A stretch of DNA of 64,000 nucleotides from Pontederia crassipes. Lineage: Eukaryota; Streptophyta; Magnoliopsida; Commelinales; Pontederiaceae. The notes beneath the pieces were generated by a model. The model did no database searches. It saw only the letters and a program-made list of their open reading frames with translations, and had not been told where the DNA came from. Location: contig CM060194.1 in assembly GCA_030549335.1 (NCBI GenBank), positions 66,872,077 through 66,936,076 on the forward strand, in the 5' to 3' direction. The position numbers and the translations under genes were made by a program. Shown one piece after another: positions 12,954 through 23,205 of this stretch; within the stretch, counting starts at the first letter, position 1, and each line of letters begins with the position of its first letter.

Positions 12954-13360
12954 AAGATTACAATGCATCTCTTAACACCAAATATGGTTCAGATGTTAGC
13001 TCTCAACCAGGATTTGATGCTGCTATGTGGATTGATGCGGTAGGAGCTCCAACAAAAGAAAGAGTATATGGATTTGGTGCTGGAAAATATGATCAATCAC
13101 TAGTAAATAATTTGAGTCATGATGTATCAAAGCACATGGGTGACTCTTCTTCAAATGTTGCTACTGAGGATGATTTGCAATGTATAAGAGAAGAAGTGCG
13201 TGAAGAAGTGCGACAAGAATTGCAACAAGAAATAGATAATCGCATTAAAAAAGTGAATGCTGAAAAGGAAGAACGTGTTCGTGCACTTGTATTACAAATT
13301 ACTCAACAAGCACGTAGTCAAATCACCTTCTGGAGATTCTGTTCCACGTCAATAAGGTAA
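12954..13360 (+). pseudogene. TNPA/Ptta-type CACTA protein C-terminal remnant
   Basis: Starts after a plausible acceptor (TGATGAATTCAG) at about 12954. It contains WIDAVGAPTKERVYGFG, the hallmark of the plant En/Spm Ptta-type protein, followed by a charged Glu/Arg/Gln-rich coiled-coil segment (about residues 55-100 counted from 13025). The segment just before it (KKKTGEYVDGKSKK, 12823 onward) is in frame with this class rather than with the upstream TNPD frame, which suggests a deletion joined the two genes. Confidence 0.85.
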
Positions 13361-14205
13361 TTTATCTTATTTATATATTAACATTTTATGATTCTTCATT
13401 ATTTTAATCTTTCTCTATTTAAATCACTAGATTTTAATATTTTATGTATATATGGAGAGGAGATCACAATTCATCAAGGAAAAAAGTGGATATGTGGTGT
13501 GACTATAATTTGCTTAAAGTTTCATTCTTAAATTTGGATAATCAAAACTTATGTAGTGGATTCAATATTTTGAATATTTTAATTGCAAATATTTGAATTT
13601 TTGGCATGTTTAGAAATGAATATCTTGCATTTTATTATTTTTATTATATAATTATTTATGTGTAGTAGTACATTCGAAAAATGAATTGTCACATAATTGT
13701 TGATTCACTAAAAATTCTATAAATTTATTATATTAAATAATTACATAAAATTCCATCACAATTTCATCAAAATAATTAATAACGAATCATCACAATTTTG
13801 TCACAAAACGTCGACATGAAATTTATCACAAGTCTATCACAATCATAATCGTCACAAAATGATCACAAATAATCATTACAAATCTGTCATAAATATTGTC
13901 ACAACATATATCCATCACAAATTAATAGTCAGTAATCCGTCAAAAAATCATCACATTTGTGACGAAATACACATTTTATTAATTATTTTATCAAACATTT
14001 GTGACAAAAATATTTTAATCTTGTGACAATTGTAGCCGTCACAATTTTTTTGTGACGAAAATAATCCGTCACAACACAATTTGTGGGTCAAAAATCAGTG
14101 ACGGATGTAGATTGTCACAAGTTTATTACAGAAGAGCATCTGTGACGGAATACACTTATCCTGTGACGGAATTATCCGTCACAGATACTTTGTTTTCTTG
14201 TAGTG

Positions 14206-14462
14206 CTTGTCTCAGGTGTATCTCTTAGAATGCATAGAATTTGATGGATTCGAGACTTAGGCTTAAATCCTTAGAAAAGCTCATTTCGTATCATAACAAT
14301 CACATGTTCTATTTCTTTGTACGAACCCTTCTCTCGCACGTAAACATAAGCTTTCCACCAACCCGAACGTGGTCGTGAGAACTCGTGTGTCTCCATTGCG
14401 GAGATTCACCGAATATACATGTGTCTCCATTGCCAATTGTTTTCTTTCAATTTATCTTGTAG
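14206..14462. other. Sequence between the CACTA element and the first BARD1-like exon relic
   Basis: Probably the displaced continuation of the block at 9543-10454, given the CTT target duplication. It ends in a polypyrimidine-AG acceptor (TTTATCTTGTAG) directly before the exon relic at 14463. No gene seen. Confidence 0.5.
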
Positions 14463-14640
14463 GACTCTTAAGGTGTATTATGAAGTTTTAACCCTTGGAA
14501 ATTTGTAGTTAATTAAGATCTGCCAAGTCAAAGTGCAGCATGTGTGGAATGAAGGCTCTTGGTTGTTATTTCAAAAACTGCATCGAGTACCTTAAATGTT
14601 CCATGTGCTATAGAAAAACTTGAAAGTGGTCAAATGTTTC
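14463..14640 (+). pseudogene. BARD1-like ePHD exon relic, copy a
   Basis: Aligns by eye with exon 7 of the BARD1-like gene (38028-38214). It keeps the intron acceptor and a core translating as KCSMCGMKALGCYFKNC, against KFICSKCGMNGANLGCYSK in the gene. Small indels and the loss of the downstream cysteine/histidine pattern leave it unable to form the zinc finger. Confidence 0.8.
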
Positions 14641-15493
14641 TCTACATATGCTAACATCTCTTGATGCATCATATATCAAAACTTTCTTCAGTCTCAACAA
14701 GCACTTTTGCAGATATATCGTATTGAATTTGAAAGTAGCTTGTAAGATTATATAGAACTCACTCTTTGGAAATACTGACAAAGGAAGAAATTTGAAACCT
14801 CATGTTTAGAACAAGCAGCCTGTGTGAATATAGGGCTCTGGTCATTAGCCGTTAGCTTTCCTGGAGAACTAGAAAGTTCTCTATCATGGAAATCTAAATG
14901 ATAGGATCAGTCAAACTTTTATGACACAAAACACAAACTAGCTAAACAGAAGATTGAACATTATGATCTAGTAGGTTAGAATCTGAATTGTTGAAACATC
15001 ATATAGGTAAGGTTAAGTTCTGGTTGATAATGGAAACAATTGAATAACAATTAAAAGATACAATTCCTTTCTTTCTTACTACCAATTGAATTACAATAGA
15101 AAAATGTTTCTAGCAAACTGCAATGGATAAAGTGAAATATTCCTTATGGAATGCGCTATAGTTAAGTTTAATAATCCTTTTAATGCCTCACAGCTTCATC
15201 TCAAAATATTGACCATTACCTATGTTGAGGAAAATGTAATCTTTCAATTGGCAACAACCTCAGTGCTTTTAATGACAAAATGCACTATCTTCACCAAACA
15301 AATATTCAGGCTTATCACCCATAGTATTTCAAGGTGCTTCTTTAATTTTTTAGACTTGTTAGCTCAATCTAGGTTCAAATTTGCACCTCTTTACAGAGCT
15401 AGCTTTTGGATGCCTGCTCTCACTTGTCAACCAATATGATCTTTGAGATATCTCCTGCATTGTAATACATGACCATCAAATGCAGACATTGAC
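14641..15493. other. Spacer between BARD1-like exon relics
   Basis: Probably decayed intron and unique sequence. The open frame at 15146-15439 has no recognisable domain. Confidence 0.4.
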
Positions 15494-15850
15494 TGAGGTC
15501 AGATACTTATTTGGAGACGAATGTACCTTTTTGTCATTCCTTTGTGATCAAAATGGTAACTTGCCATTCTAATGAGTAACAATTATATCATATTTCCTAT
15601 ATTGAAATTTTATGCAACCTTCATTTTTTATCTGAGTTATTCTTGCCTATTGGTGTATCATCTTGTACGCATGCATGATCACATCTTGAATAATTCTTAT
15701 GTATTATATGTTTCATATTTCGGGCTTCAGATCCAATTATATGTTATGTTGATGGAAAACTGGTACCGTGCAACACAAAAACCAAATTTAATGCTTTTTT
15801 TCTTCAGAAATCATGCTGTAGGATTTTCTGCTGAGCAAATCCCAATATCA
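15494..15850 (+). pseudogene. Relics of BARD1-like exons 5 (end) and 6
   Basis: 15494-15560 reads RYLFGDECTF, matching the pre-PHD motif RFFFGEECVF at the end of exon 5 of the gene (37238-37302). 15742-15850 begins DGKLVPC, matching AGKLVPC of exon 6 (37382-37482). Order and spacing match the gene, but frames are lost and stops are present. Confidence 0.75.
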
Positions 15851-16382
15851 TAGTATGTCTAGGACTTTGTCTGCTTTGCATCTGTAGTGATTATTAATCT
15901 TTAATGCTAATGTAATTTGATATTATCCTTTTAGTTTGTTATTAATAGATCAATATTCTCTGTGCTATATCCATTTAAGTGCTTTGTTGAATGTTAAATC
16001 TTAGTGAAATTGTTGCATATTTGTGTAAATGTGTAAATCATTTAAATAAACTTAGAATTTCTTGTAGTTTTGGTTGAAAGATTGATTCAGTTTTAGTTGT
16101 TATACTATCATCAGTCCCCACACTAGAATTATTAGTATTTTTTTGTTCATTTCATGTCAACTTGGAAAACCATTTTACCTACAAGATTAATGATATATTT
16201 TATTTCCCATTTGCTCATTCCCTTTCAAACAGAACCTAAGCAATTGAAGTCATGATATTTTCTAGCTCATTCTTTATTATTGTTTCTACTCACATGCTTA
16301 ATTGCCATCTTTTGCATGTTTTATCATTTGTGATGCTGGTTGATTTCTGCATATCTTTATGATAAATTTTTTTGTTCTTATA

Positions 16383-16620
16383 GGGCTATTAGTCTATATA
16401 TCAAAGGTGAAATTCTCATAAACTTGGAGGTAGAGCTTCAAAGATCTTCAAGGTCAAAACGCAGCAAGTGGGAAGTGAGTGTTGCTGCTCTTGGTTGCTG
16501 TTTCAGTAGCTACAAGAAAAGCTTCCATGTTCTATGTGCAGTTGCAATTCCAGACTTTCGATGAAACTATGTGAGTTATTATGAAAATTGTTACAGGACA
16601 ATTTTTGTTTGCTTTGTCCA
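16383..16620 (+). pseudogene. BARD1-like ePHD exon relic, copy b (exons 7 and 8)
   Basis: The acceptor at 16380-16382 is followed by a frame with YIKGEILINLEVELQRSS and SFHVLCAVAIP, corresponding to exon 7 of the gene (YFEGDVLRNLDVEIHRSS, IFHVPCAVAIP). The CxxC pair is gone (KRSKWEVS in place of ICSKCGMN), and a stop at 16562-16564 replaces the CRWD end. A short stretch after 16588 resembles the start of exon 8 (CFVHHTSEQ). Confidence 0.85.
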
Positions 16621-16797
16621 TCATACTTCAGAGCAGGCAACCTAAGCAATTGAATTCATGATATTTCAACAGGTCACATTGTCTCATACGATTATTATTG
16701 TTTCTACTCCTATGCTTAATTGTCATTGTTTTCGTATTTTTTCATTTGTGAAGCTGCTTGATTTTCTCTAAGTTTAAGAAAACTTTTGTGCGTATAG

Positions 16798-16925
16798 GTC
16801 TCCTAGAGTATATATTAAAGGTGAAGCTCTCACAAACTTGGAGGCAGAGCTTCAAAGATCTTCAAGTTTAAAATGCAACAAGTGGGAAATGAGTGGTGCT
16901 GGCCTTGATTGTTATTTCAGTAGCT
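16798..16925 (+). pseudogene. BARD1-like ePHD exon relic, copy c
   Basis: Second unit of the tandem duplication. The frame YIKGEALTNLEAELQRSS, LKCNKWEMSGAGLDCYFSS matches the first two-thirds of exon 7 and then runs into unrelated sequence. One of the two cysteines of the first CxxC pair is lost. Confidence 0.85.
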
Positions 16926-17132
16926 TGGATGGCTTGTTCCTAAGTATCTCTGAATTTTACTTGACGTGCATGGTTTTAGAGATGGACCGAGGAAAGGATG
17001 ACTCAGAGCAATTTGATGCATGGCTTGTTCCTAAGTCCTTGTTGATGTTTCTAGCATGATTTGGTCCTTTTGGCCACCTTTGTTGAGCTTTTGTTTCAGC
17101 AAGTAATTTACTTTATACAAACAAATCCTTTA

Positions 17133-17624
17133 GGGGCGTTTGGTTACAGTATAAGATAAAGAATAGATGCTTATTTAGATGAATATTGTCAAACACGTAG
17201 GAGAATAAGATTATACTAATAAAAATACATTTTTAATAAAAACTACCTTGAAAATCGCGATACCACCATTATATGTTTTCAAACAGTAAATTTTTTATTT
17301 CATCTAAATGATGAAGTACATATATTCTCACCTTTTCAACGTTTATCATTTCTTTTATTTTTTTATAATTTAATCACATATTATTATACTATTATTTTTT
17401 ATAATAATAATAATAATTAAATGTCAATAATATATAATAAAATATTTTAATTATAAAATATATTATATTTAAAATTTATTCTGATTGAACCGAACAAAGA
17501 GGAGAATAAAAATATTAGAAGAATATTATACTCTAAAATATTCTCTAAATTTATTTTTTATAATTTATTTTTTATGAATAATTTTTTTTATTCTCTAAAA
17601 TATATTTTATAACCAAACAGCCCC
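17133..17624. mobile_element. Tourist-like MITE (PIF/Harbinger type)
   Basis: Terminal inverted repeats GGGGCGTTTGGTTA (left) and TAACCAAACAGCCCC (right, differing by one base indel) enclose about 490 bp of AT-rich, non-coding sequence. The 3-bp target duplication TTA lies at 17130-17132 and 17625-17627. TIR form and TSD fit Tourist-like elements. Confidence 0.88.
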
Positions 17625-17639
17625 TTAAGATCCAATGAT

Positions 17640-18060
17640 GTATTTTGTTTACAATGAGGATTGTAGAAGGTTCGGACAAGATTGGAAGAGAGTTCCTCTA
17701 TTGCTTTTGAGTCTTCCTCTCATTGGTCCATTTCTGAAATCATGGTCATAGAGATAATCAGGAACATGGCTTTCAACATCCAAACATGCTTCAATTCCTC
17801 ACAATGACTTACTACGATGATGAAGTAAAATGAGAAAATTGTTTCTGGTGATGAGCTTTTGTTTCAGCATGCAATTTACTTCATTTAAACAAAACCTCGA
17901 AGAACTTTTTCATGTATAATTTATGCATCTTAAGCCTTGTTTATAACAAGGCTTTCAACATCCAAAAAGGCTTAATTTATAATTACTTACTTGGATGATG
18001 AAGTAAAATGAGGCATATTAGTTTCTTGGATGTCATTAGCACTTGAGTTTGGAAGAATAA
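17640..18060 (+). repeat. Local diverged duplications downstream of the BARD1 relics
   Basis: GAGCTTTTGTTTCAGCA at 17083 recurs at about 17853, each followed by ATTTACTT and an A-rich stretch. A second pair, CATCCAAA...GATGATGAAGTAAAATGAG, lies at about 17779 and 17960. No reading frame. Confidence 0.6.
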
Positions 18061-18359
18061 AGACAGACATGTCGTGCCTAAAAATTTATGAAATTATTCC
18101 TTATATTGTTTTGGCCATTTGTTGGCAGATCTTGTTATGCCTAAAAGTTTTTATTAAAGTTCGCATATGAAATCATTCGGTATCTTTTTTTACCTCCATA
18201 TATTTTGCGTTTGCATCACTAATATTGCATGATGCCATCTGAATTATGGCGTCTCACCGTGCACTTGTATTTTGCATTGTTGTTATATATGAATCTGACG
18301 TCTACTCTTATGATTGAATCTTTTTTCCCTTTTTTTTTGTCAATGAGATTGGCGTTGCA

Positions 18360-18826
18360 CTTACGGGGTTCACCGGGTCGAGGTGAACTCGATGACTCGA
18401 CCCGACCTAAGTCGGGTTACTGGTCGGACGCGACAATAACTCAAAAGGTGGTCGGATCGGGTACGGGGGGTTGAAAATTTTCAACTCAAGTGGTATCCGA
18501 CTCGACTTGAAGAGCCGATTATTTATTTATTTTTTAATTTTTAACATTTTAAATTAATTTTAAGTTTATATTTAATTTAAAATGTTAAAATAAAATATTT
18601 TAAATATGAAAATAATATTTAAATATTTGAAAAACTTATTTTATATTTTAAAATAAATATTAAATAATATTTTTTTTTTATTTTAAATAATATAAGACAG
18701 TGAAAAAAAAATTAAAAAAATAATGGTCTAATAATCGACCATCCGATTCATAGGTTGGTGCCTCTTAAAAGAGGTTCAACTCGACTGATCAAATTTAGAT
18801 GGTCCAATATGATATGTGAACATCCC
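18360..18826 (-). repeat. Dispersed non-coding repeat, copy 1
   Basis: GC-rich edges containing GACTCGACCCGACC-type sequence flank a highly AT-rich core. The reverse complement matches 27732-28142, including a core of the form TTAATATTTATTTTAAA, then CAATATTTAAATATTATTT. Together they define a repeat family with no coding capacity; the class is unknown. Orientation is given relative to copy 2. Confidence 0.75.
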
Positions 18827-19642
18827 TACTTGCGTTGATGTATATTAATTTAGTGCTTATGTGTAAGATTGCCAGTGCCTTGTGAAATTGATCTCTTGCA
18901 GTTTATATTGTACGCGGGAGTGGAATAATTCAGTCATTCACCAATCGGGTTGAAACATATTTTTAAAAAAAAATTATGGGGGAGGCAGTCGTCTCATCTA
19001 ATAAATCGTCATTAAGGAATTTTACGTCCATTTTTTAAATTAAATTTGTCATTAAAGAACAAGATTAATTAATTAGTATTTAATTCATTTAATATTAAAT
19101 AAAATGAAATGCCGATTATGTAGCGTCCTGTAATAATAGAAGATTATAATTTTTTGACAAAAAATAAGTTAGAAGATAGTCATGTTACCAAACGTTAGAA
19201 AATAAATGTAAACAAGTAGAAAAAGCTATAGAATATATCGTGAAAATTAATTAGTCATTATGATGTAAAATGCACTAAAAATTATCTATCTTTTATAAAT
19301 TTGTGTTTGTTTTTTAGGTTTAACTACCACCTTAAGGAAACATATAATATTTACACATATATAAGAAGCTGAAGGGAAAAATGGAAATATGTGAATCAAT
19401 TATGTACTAATCCCTTAATTAGATTATTGCATAATTGAATTATTCCACTAAACAAATAATGGTCACGCCGGATTGAACAAAATTAGAGACAGATCGATAA
19501 TACTAAACGTCGAAATATAATGTAGAAGAAAAGTGTGATATAATTGGATTAAACGAATTGTCTTATGCAAAATCTATAAATCAAAGAATTTAGTGGAAGT
19601 CTCATTAAACTGCGAGATGAACATATCAGGCAAAAAAATTCC
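18827..19642. other. Intergenic, upstream of RABF2
   Basis: AT-rich, no gene seen. It contains the presumed distal promoter of the Rab5-type gene. Confidence 0.5.
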
Positions 19643-19652
19643 ATATAAAAGG
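19643..19652 (+). promoter_or_regulatory. TATA box candidate for RABF2
   Basis: ATATAAAAGG lies about 180 bp upstream of the start codon at 19825, a plausible distance for a TATA box plus a 5' leader of about 150 bases. No experimental support. Confidence 0.5.
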
Positions 19653-19824
19653 AATAATGAATTCATGTAGATATAATCTTCCATATAACTGTGAGCTTCC
19701 GTCGTCGTCTTCGCCTTTTCGACGCGCATTTGCCTTCCTTTTTCTTCCTGCTCTTCTCAAGATTTTTGAGCGCGAACGCATCGATTTTAATACCTCATCG
19801 AACCCCAAATCTCTTCTTCCGTAA

Positions 19825-22800
19825 ATGGCGATGACCGGCAGCAACAACAACATCATCAACGCCAAGCTTGTGAGTCGATTCTAGGCACTCAATCCCGCTC
19901 CTATTTCTTGTGGTGCCTTGCGCGTGTTCTTCTTTCGTTTCCGTCGTCTTAAACGCAGGGATTGACCCGTCCGATTCCAGGTCTTGTTGGGTGACATGGG
20001 CGCCGGCAAGTCTAGTCTCGTCCTCCGCTTCGTCAGAGATCAGTTCCTCGAATTCCAGGTTCTCATATCGAATCGTTGCCTTTTCTTTTCTTCCTTTCGT
20101 TCTTTTTGTTTTCGATTCGGTAGTTGGTTGGTTTGGGTGGTTAAAGTCCAGATCTTGGAGGCGCTTGGTTGCAGGAGTCGACGATCGGAGCGGCGTTCTT
20201 CTCGCAGACGCTGGCGGTGGGCGACTCTATCTTGAAGTTCGAGATTTGGGACACGGCGGGGCAGGAGAGGTTCCACAGTCTGGCGCCAATGTATTACAGG
20301 GGTGCCGCAGCAGCCATCGTTGTCTATGATATCACCAGCCTGGTGCGTAGTATTGTGGTAGTGGCCATGAAGTTTTCCGATGTGTTAGGGCTATCAAATG
20401 CACAAAAGATGCAAATATCTCTTCGTCAATAAATGATGCAATATCTTGTCTTATGCTTTTATTTTTGTATGTATGTCGATTTTTTTATTGATTTTTTTCT
20501 TGTCAAAGTTAGGAGTCCTACGAGAGGGCTAAGAAATGGGTTCAAGAGCTGCAGAAGCAAGGTCAACCATAGGGGTTCACAATTTTCAGCTTGGATGGTG
20601 CTTTGTTCATGATTCTACAAGCTTATGATGATACTGTCTTACAGGTAATTCAAATATGGTAACGGCACTTGCTGGTAACAAATGCGATTTAGAGGATAAG
20701 AGGATGGTAGCAAATGAGGCAAGTTTATTGAAGATCCTTACCCTTCTATGATTGGTTTCCAAATAAGCGCACAGCTATTGATTTAGTACTGTGATATATT
20801 TAGTAATGAACATATGAACAAGTATCATATTTGACCCTTTAGGCCTTTATTATTAGAAACACAATTGAAGAGGGATCCAAATCTACAAATATCTAATGAA
20901 TCAATGCTGTATTAGCTTTTTCTTTCTTGATTGTTATATAAGCTTGCTTTTTAGCTAGAGTATAACCACAAGGTGTAGTCATCCATTTTATTATTGTAGT
21001 AGAAACTTGTTACACCAAAAGTGATTGCTAAAATTTCATTTTTAATGTGAGAATGAGATTCAAATCGTGATGCAAATGAGATTCATACTTTTGTAGAGTT
21101 CTTTAAAAATTATTTAAATTCTCACAAAATTGCTACAAAAGTATGAATCTCATTTTTAATGTGAGAATTTTTAAGTGGATTCTAAATCTTGATGCAAATG
21201 AGATTCATACTTTTGTAGAGTTCTTTAAACAATTAATTTCCTTACATGGCAATTAAATGAGCACTAGAAATAATTGAGTTTTAGGATTGGTGTTTTCTTT
21301 GACGTGTTATAACGAGACCTAAATCTAATATAGAATGAACATTAAATTAAAATCAGGGTAAATGAGTATCTACAAGTAACTGAAATCTCAAGTACCTCAC
21401 AAAATTTAACTTATTGACTTCTAATTCAAGATTCAAGGTCCCAAGTCCCAACCACTAATGTTAGAGATTGTTGTCTAAAAGAAAGGGTTTTCCAATTGTG
21501 AGGACATTTCTCAGAATATTAATAAATGTTAAAAAACTTGCCATAATAATAAGGTTACTCGTACGTGTCAAGTTAAACACAGTGCAAAATACGGTGTGCT
21601 GTTTGTCATAAATTCCAGCAAATATAAAATGCTTAAAATCCATATATGAAGAAAGGTATTGCAAGAGCGACCTTCTGAAATTAAGTCCTGCCAATTGCTG
21701 AGTTTTGTGGTAGATTTTATGGACAATATTGGATATTCTGTTGCCTCAAAGATATTGCACGCCCATTGCATTTCGTTGATGTGATAACTGATAAGAAGTG
21801 GGATGCTGCGCCAACAAGAAGCCTATTTTCTATTGAAGAAAACAAAGAAGCCTATTATGTTCTAGAAAATGGTTTGGAACACAAAATTTTGTGGACCATT
21901 TAGAGTTATCCTATACGACTGTGGTGCGATAAGATGTCGCACATGCAATCTTGGGCTTTTCGAAGAAGTTTAAATAAGTCAACGGTAGTAGCCATTGTGA
22001 GTCCTCAGAAAAAGGCATTATTAGTGAACTGGAAATTATATATTTGACAGGTGACTGGAATATTACTTCATGTAGGAAAAATCTTACATGTCCCCATGTT
22101 TTACTGTCACTTGACATACCATTATATGTTGCAGTAGACATTTTCATTTAACATGAGATTGTTGATTGGACATGTTGTCATTGAACTGATTTAACTATTT
22201 AACTATGAAGTATCTCTAATAAAAACTATGAAGTAGTGAATTACATGATAGGAGTTAGTCAATGACCATCTGATAATGCTATAGTTCTGCTTTTGCAGGA
22301 TGCTCAAACTTATGCCGAGGAGAATGGACTTTTCTTTTTGGAAACTTCTGCCAAAACATCCATTAATGTGAATGACATATTCCACAAAATAGGTAACTGC
22401 CTTTGATTGCTTTGCTTCTAACTGTAGGAAGATTAAATTGGTACATCTGTGAAATAGATGTATGGTAAGTTGGTAATTAGTTACTTCGCGAGGAGGTGAA
22501 ATATCAATTATGTTATCATTGGTAGTGTTGCCAGGCCACAAGGATTTCATCTTATCCAAATCTCTATGATATGCCTTCTGCTTGTCAGTGCTTAATTTGC
22601 TAATGAACATTATGCCACCTTCTACGGACCTTTGATTTTGTCGTTCCTCCTAATTCCCTTTTCGTCTTACTTTGAAGGAATTACTCAAGTTTTTCTTTAT
22701 GATCTATTATTGTGAGGAACCGAATTTCACCTCCATTAGTTAGACTATGCTTGTTTATATAACTTTTACATTTTAAAATAGAGAATGTTCATGTTCGTTC

Positions 22801-23205
22801 ACACAGGAGTAAAGAACCAATGACTGCTGTTTTTTACTAGTTTGCAGTCATCTGCTAATAGATGTTTTGCCATTTGAAAAATGTGCTTTTGGTGACCACT
22901 GGATGCTTGTTTTCTTTCATTTTCTACTTCCATTTGTTGAGTCGGAACAGCCTCTTTCCCACATTAGCTTGCTATGGACAGTTATTGATAATTTGATTTC
23001 CAATATTGATACACTGAACAAACATATTGTGCAATCATGTTAGTGCTATGCTTTCCTTTTAGCAATATCTGATTGTGATATGATTTTCCTTTCATCCGTG
23101 CAAGCAGCAAACTCATTACTTGATGTTCAACCAGCACAACCGGCAGGAATTTTTCGTGCAGATAAACCTGTTGAAAGATCACAATCTTCAGCATGCTGTT
23201 CTTAG
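19825..23205 (+). CDS. RABF2: Rab5-type small GTPase (plant RABF2, RHA1/ARA7-like)
   Basis: Seven exons: 19825-19869, 19981-20058, 20175-20342, 20513-20561, 20645-20718, 22299-22392 and 23108-23205. They join in frame to 201 aa, a normal length for the family. Motifs seen: P-loop GDMGAGKSS (19-27), Rab5-type switch I ESTIGAAF (42-49), WDTAGQE (66-72) followed by [14 protein letters not shown] (125-128), ETSAK (153-157), and a C-terminal CCS for double geranylgeranylation. Members of this family control transport to and fusion at late endosomes and prevacuolar compartments on the cytosolic membrane face. The long intron 5 (20719-22298) begins with GCAAGT rather than GT. The N-terminus [15 protein letters not shown] is typical of conventional plant Rab5 and unlike ARA6. 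All key residues are present. Confidence 0.95.
21035..21235. repeat. Direct and inverted repeats in RABF2 intron 5
   Basis: GAGATTCATACTTTTGTAGA occurs at about 21078 and 21200 as direct copies. The inverse CTACAAAAGTATGAATCTCA lies between them at about 21130, next to a repeated ATTTTTAATGTGAGAAT. The arrangement could fold into a hairpin in the pre-mRNA. Confidence 0.75.

Larger units (their letters stand above)
10455..14205 (+). mobile_element. CACTA (En/Spm) DNA transposon, internally deleted
   Basis: The left end is AACTACAAGAAAAC, one base off canonical CACTACAAGAAAA. The right end at 14205 is TTTTCTTGTAGTG. A 3-bp target duplication, CTT, flanks it at 10452-10454 and 14206-14208. Both subterminal regions (about 10480-10760 and 13690-14195) are packed with TGTGACGA/TCGTCACA-type motifs in both orientations, the usual transposase-binding pattern of CACTA elements. 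It carries a GC-rich palindromic array and two coding remnants. At 3751 bp it is far shorter than autonomous CACTA elements, which exceed 8 kb. Confidence 0.95.
16233..16930 (+). repeat. 406 bp tandem duplication carrying BARD1-like exon 7 relics
   Basis: The stretch starting AACCTAAGCAATTGAA at 16233 recurs at 16639 (AACCTAAGCAATTGAATTC), period 406. Each unit holds about 150 bp of intron, a TATAG/ATAGG-type acceptor and a degenerate exon 7. The second unit loses similarity after about 16925. Confidence 0.85.

Noticed and set aside
13025-13360. 111-codon frame as an independent host coiled-coil gene
   Set aside because: The WIDAVGAPTKERVYGFG motif and its position inside the CACTA boundaries mark it as transposon protein.
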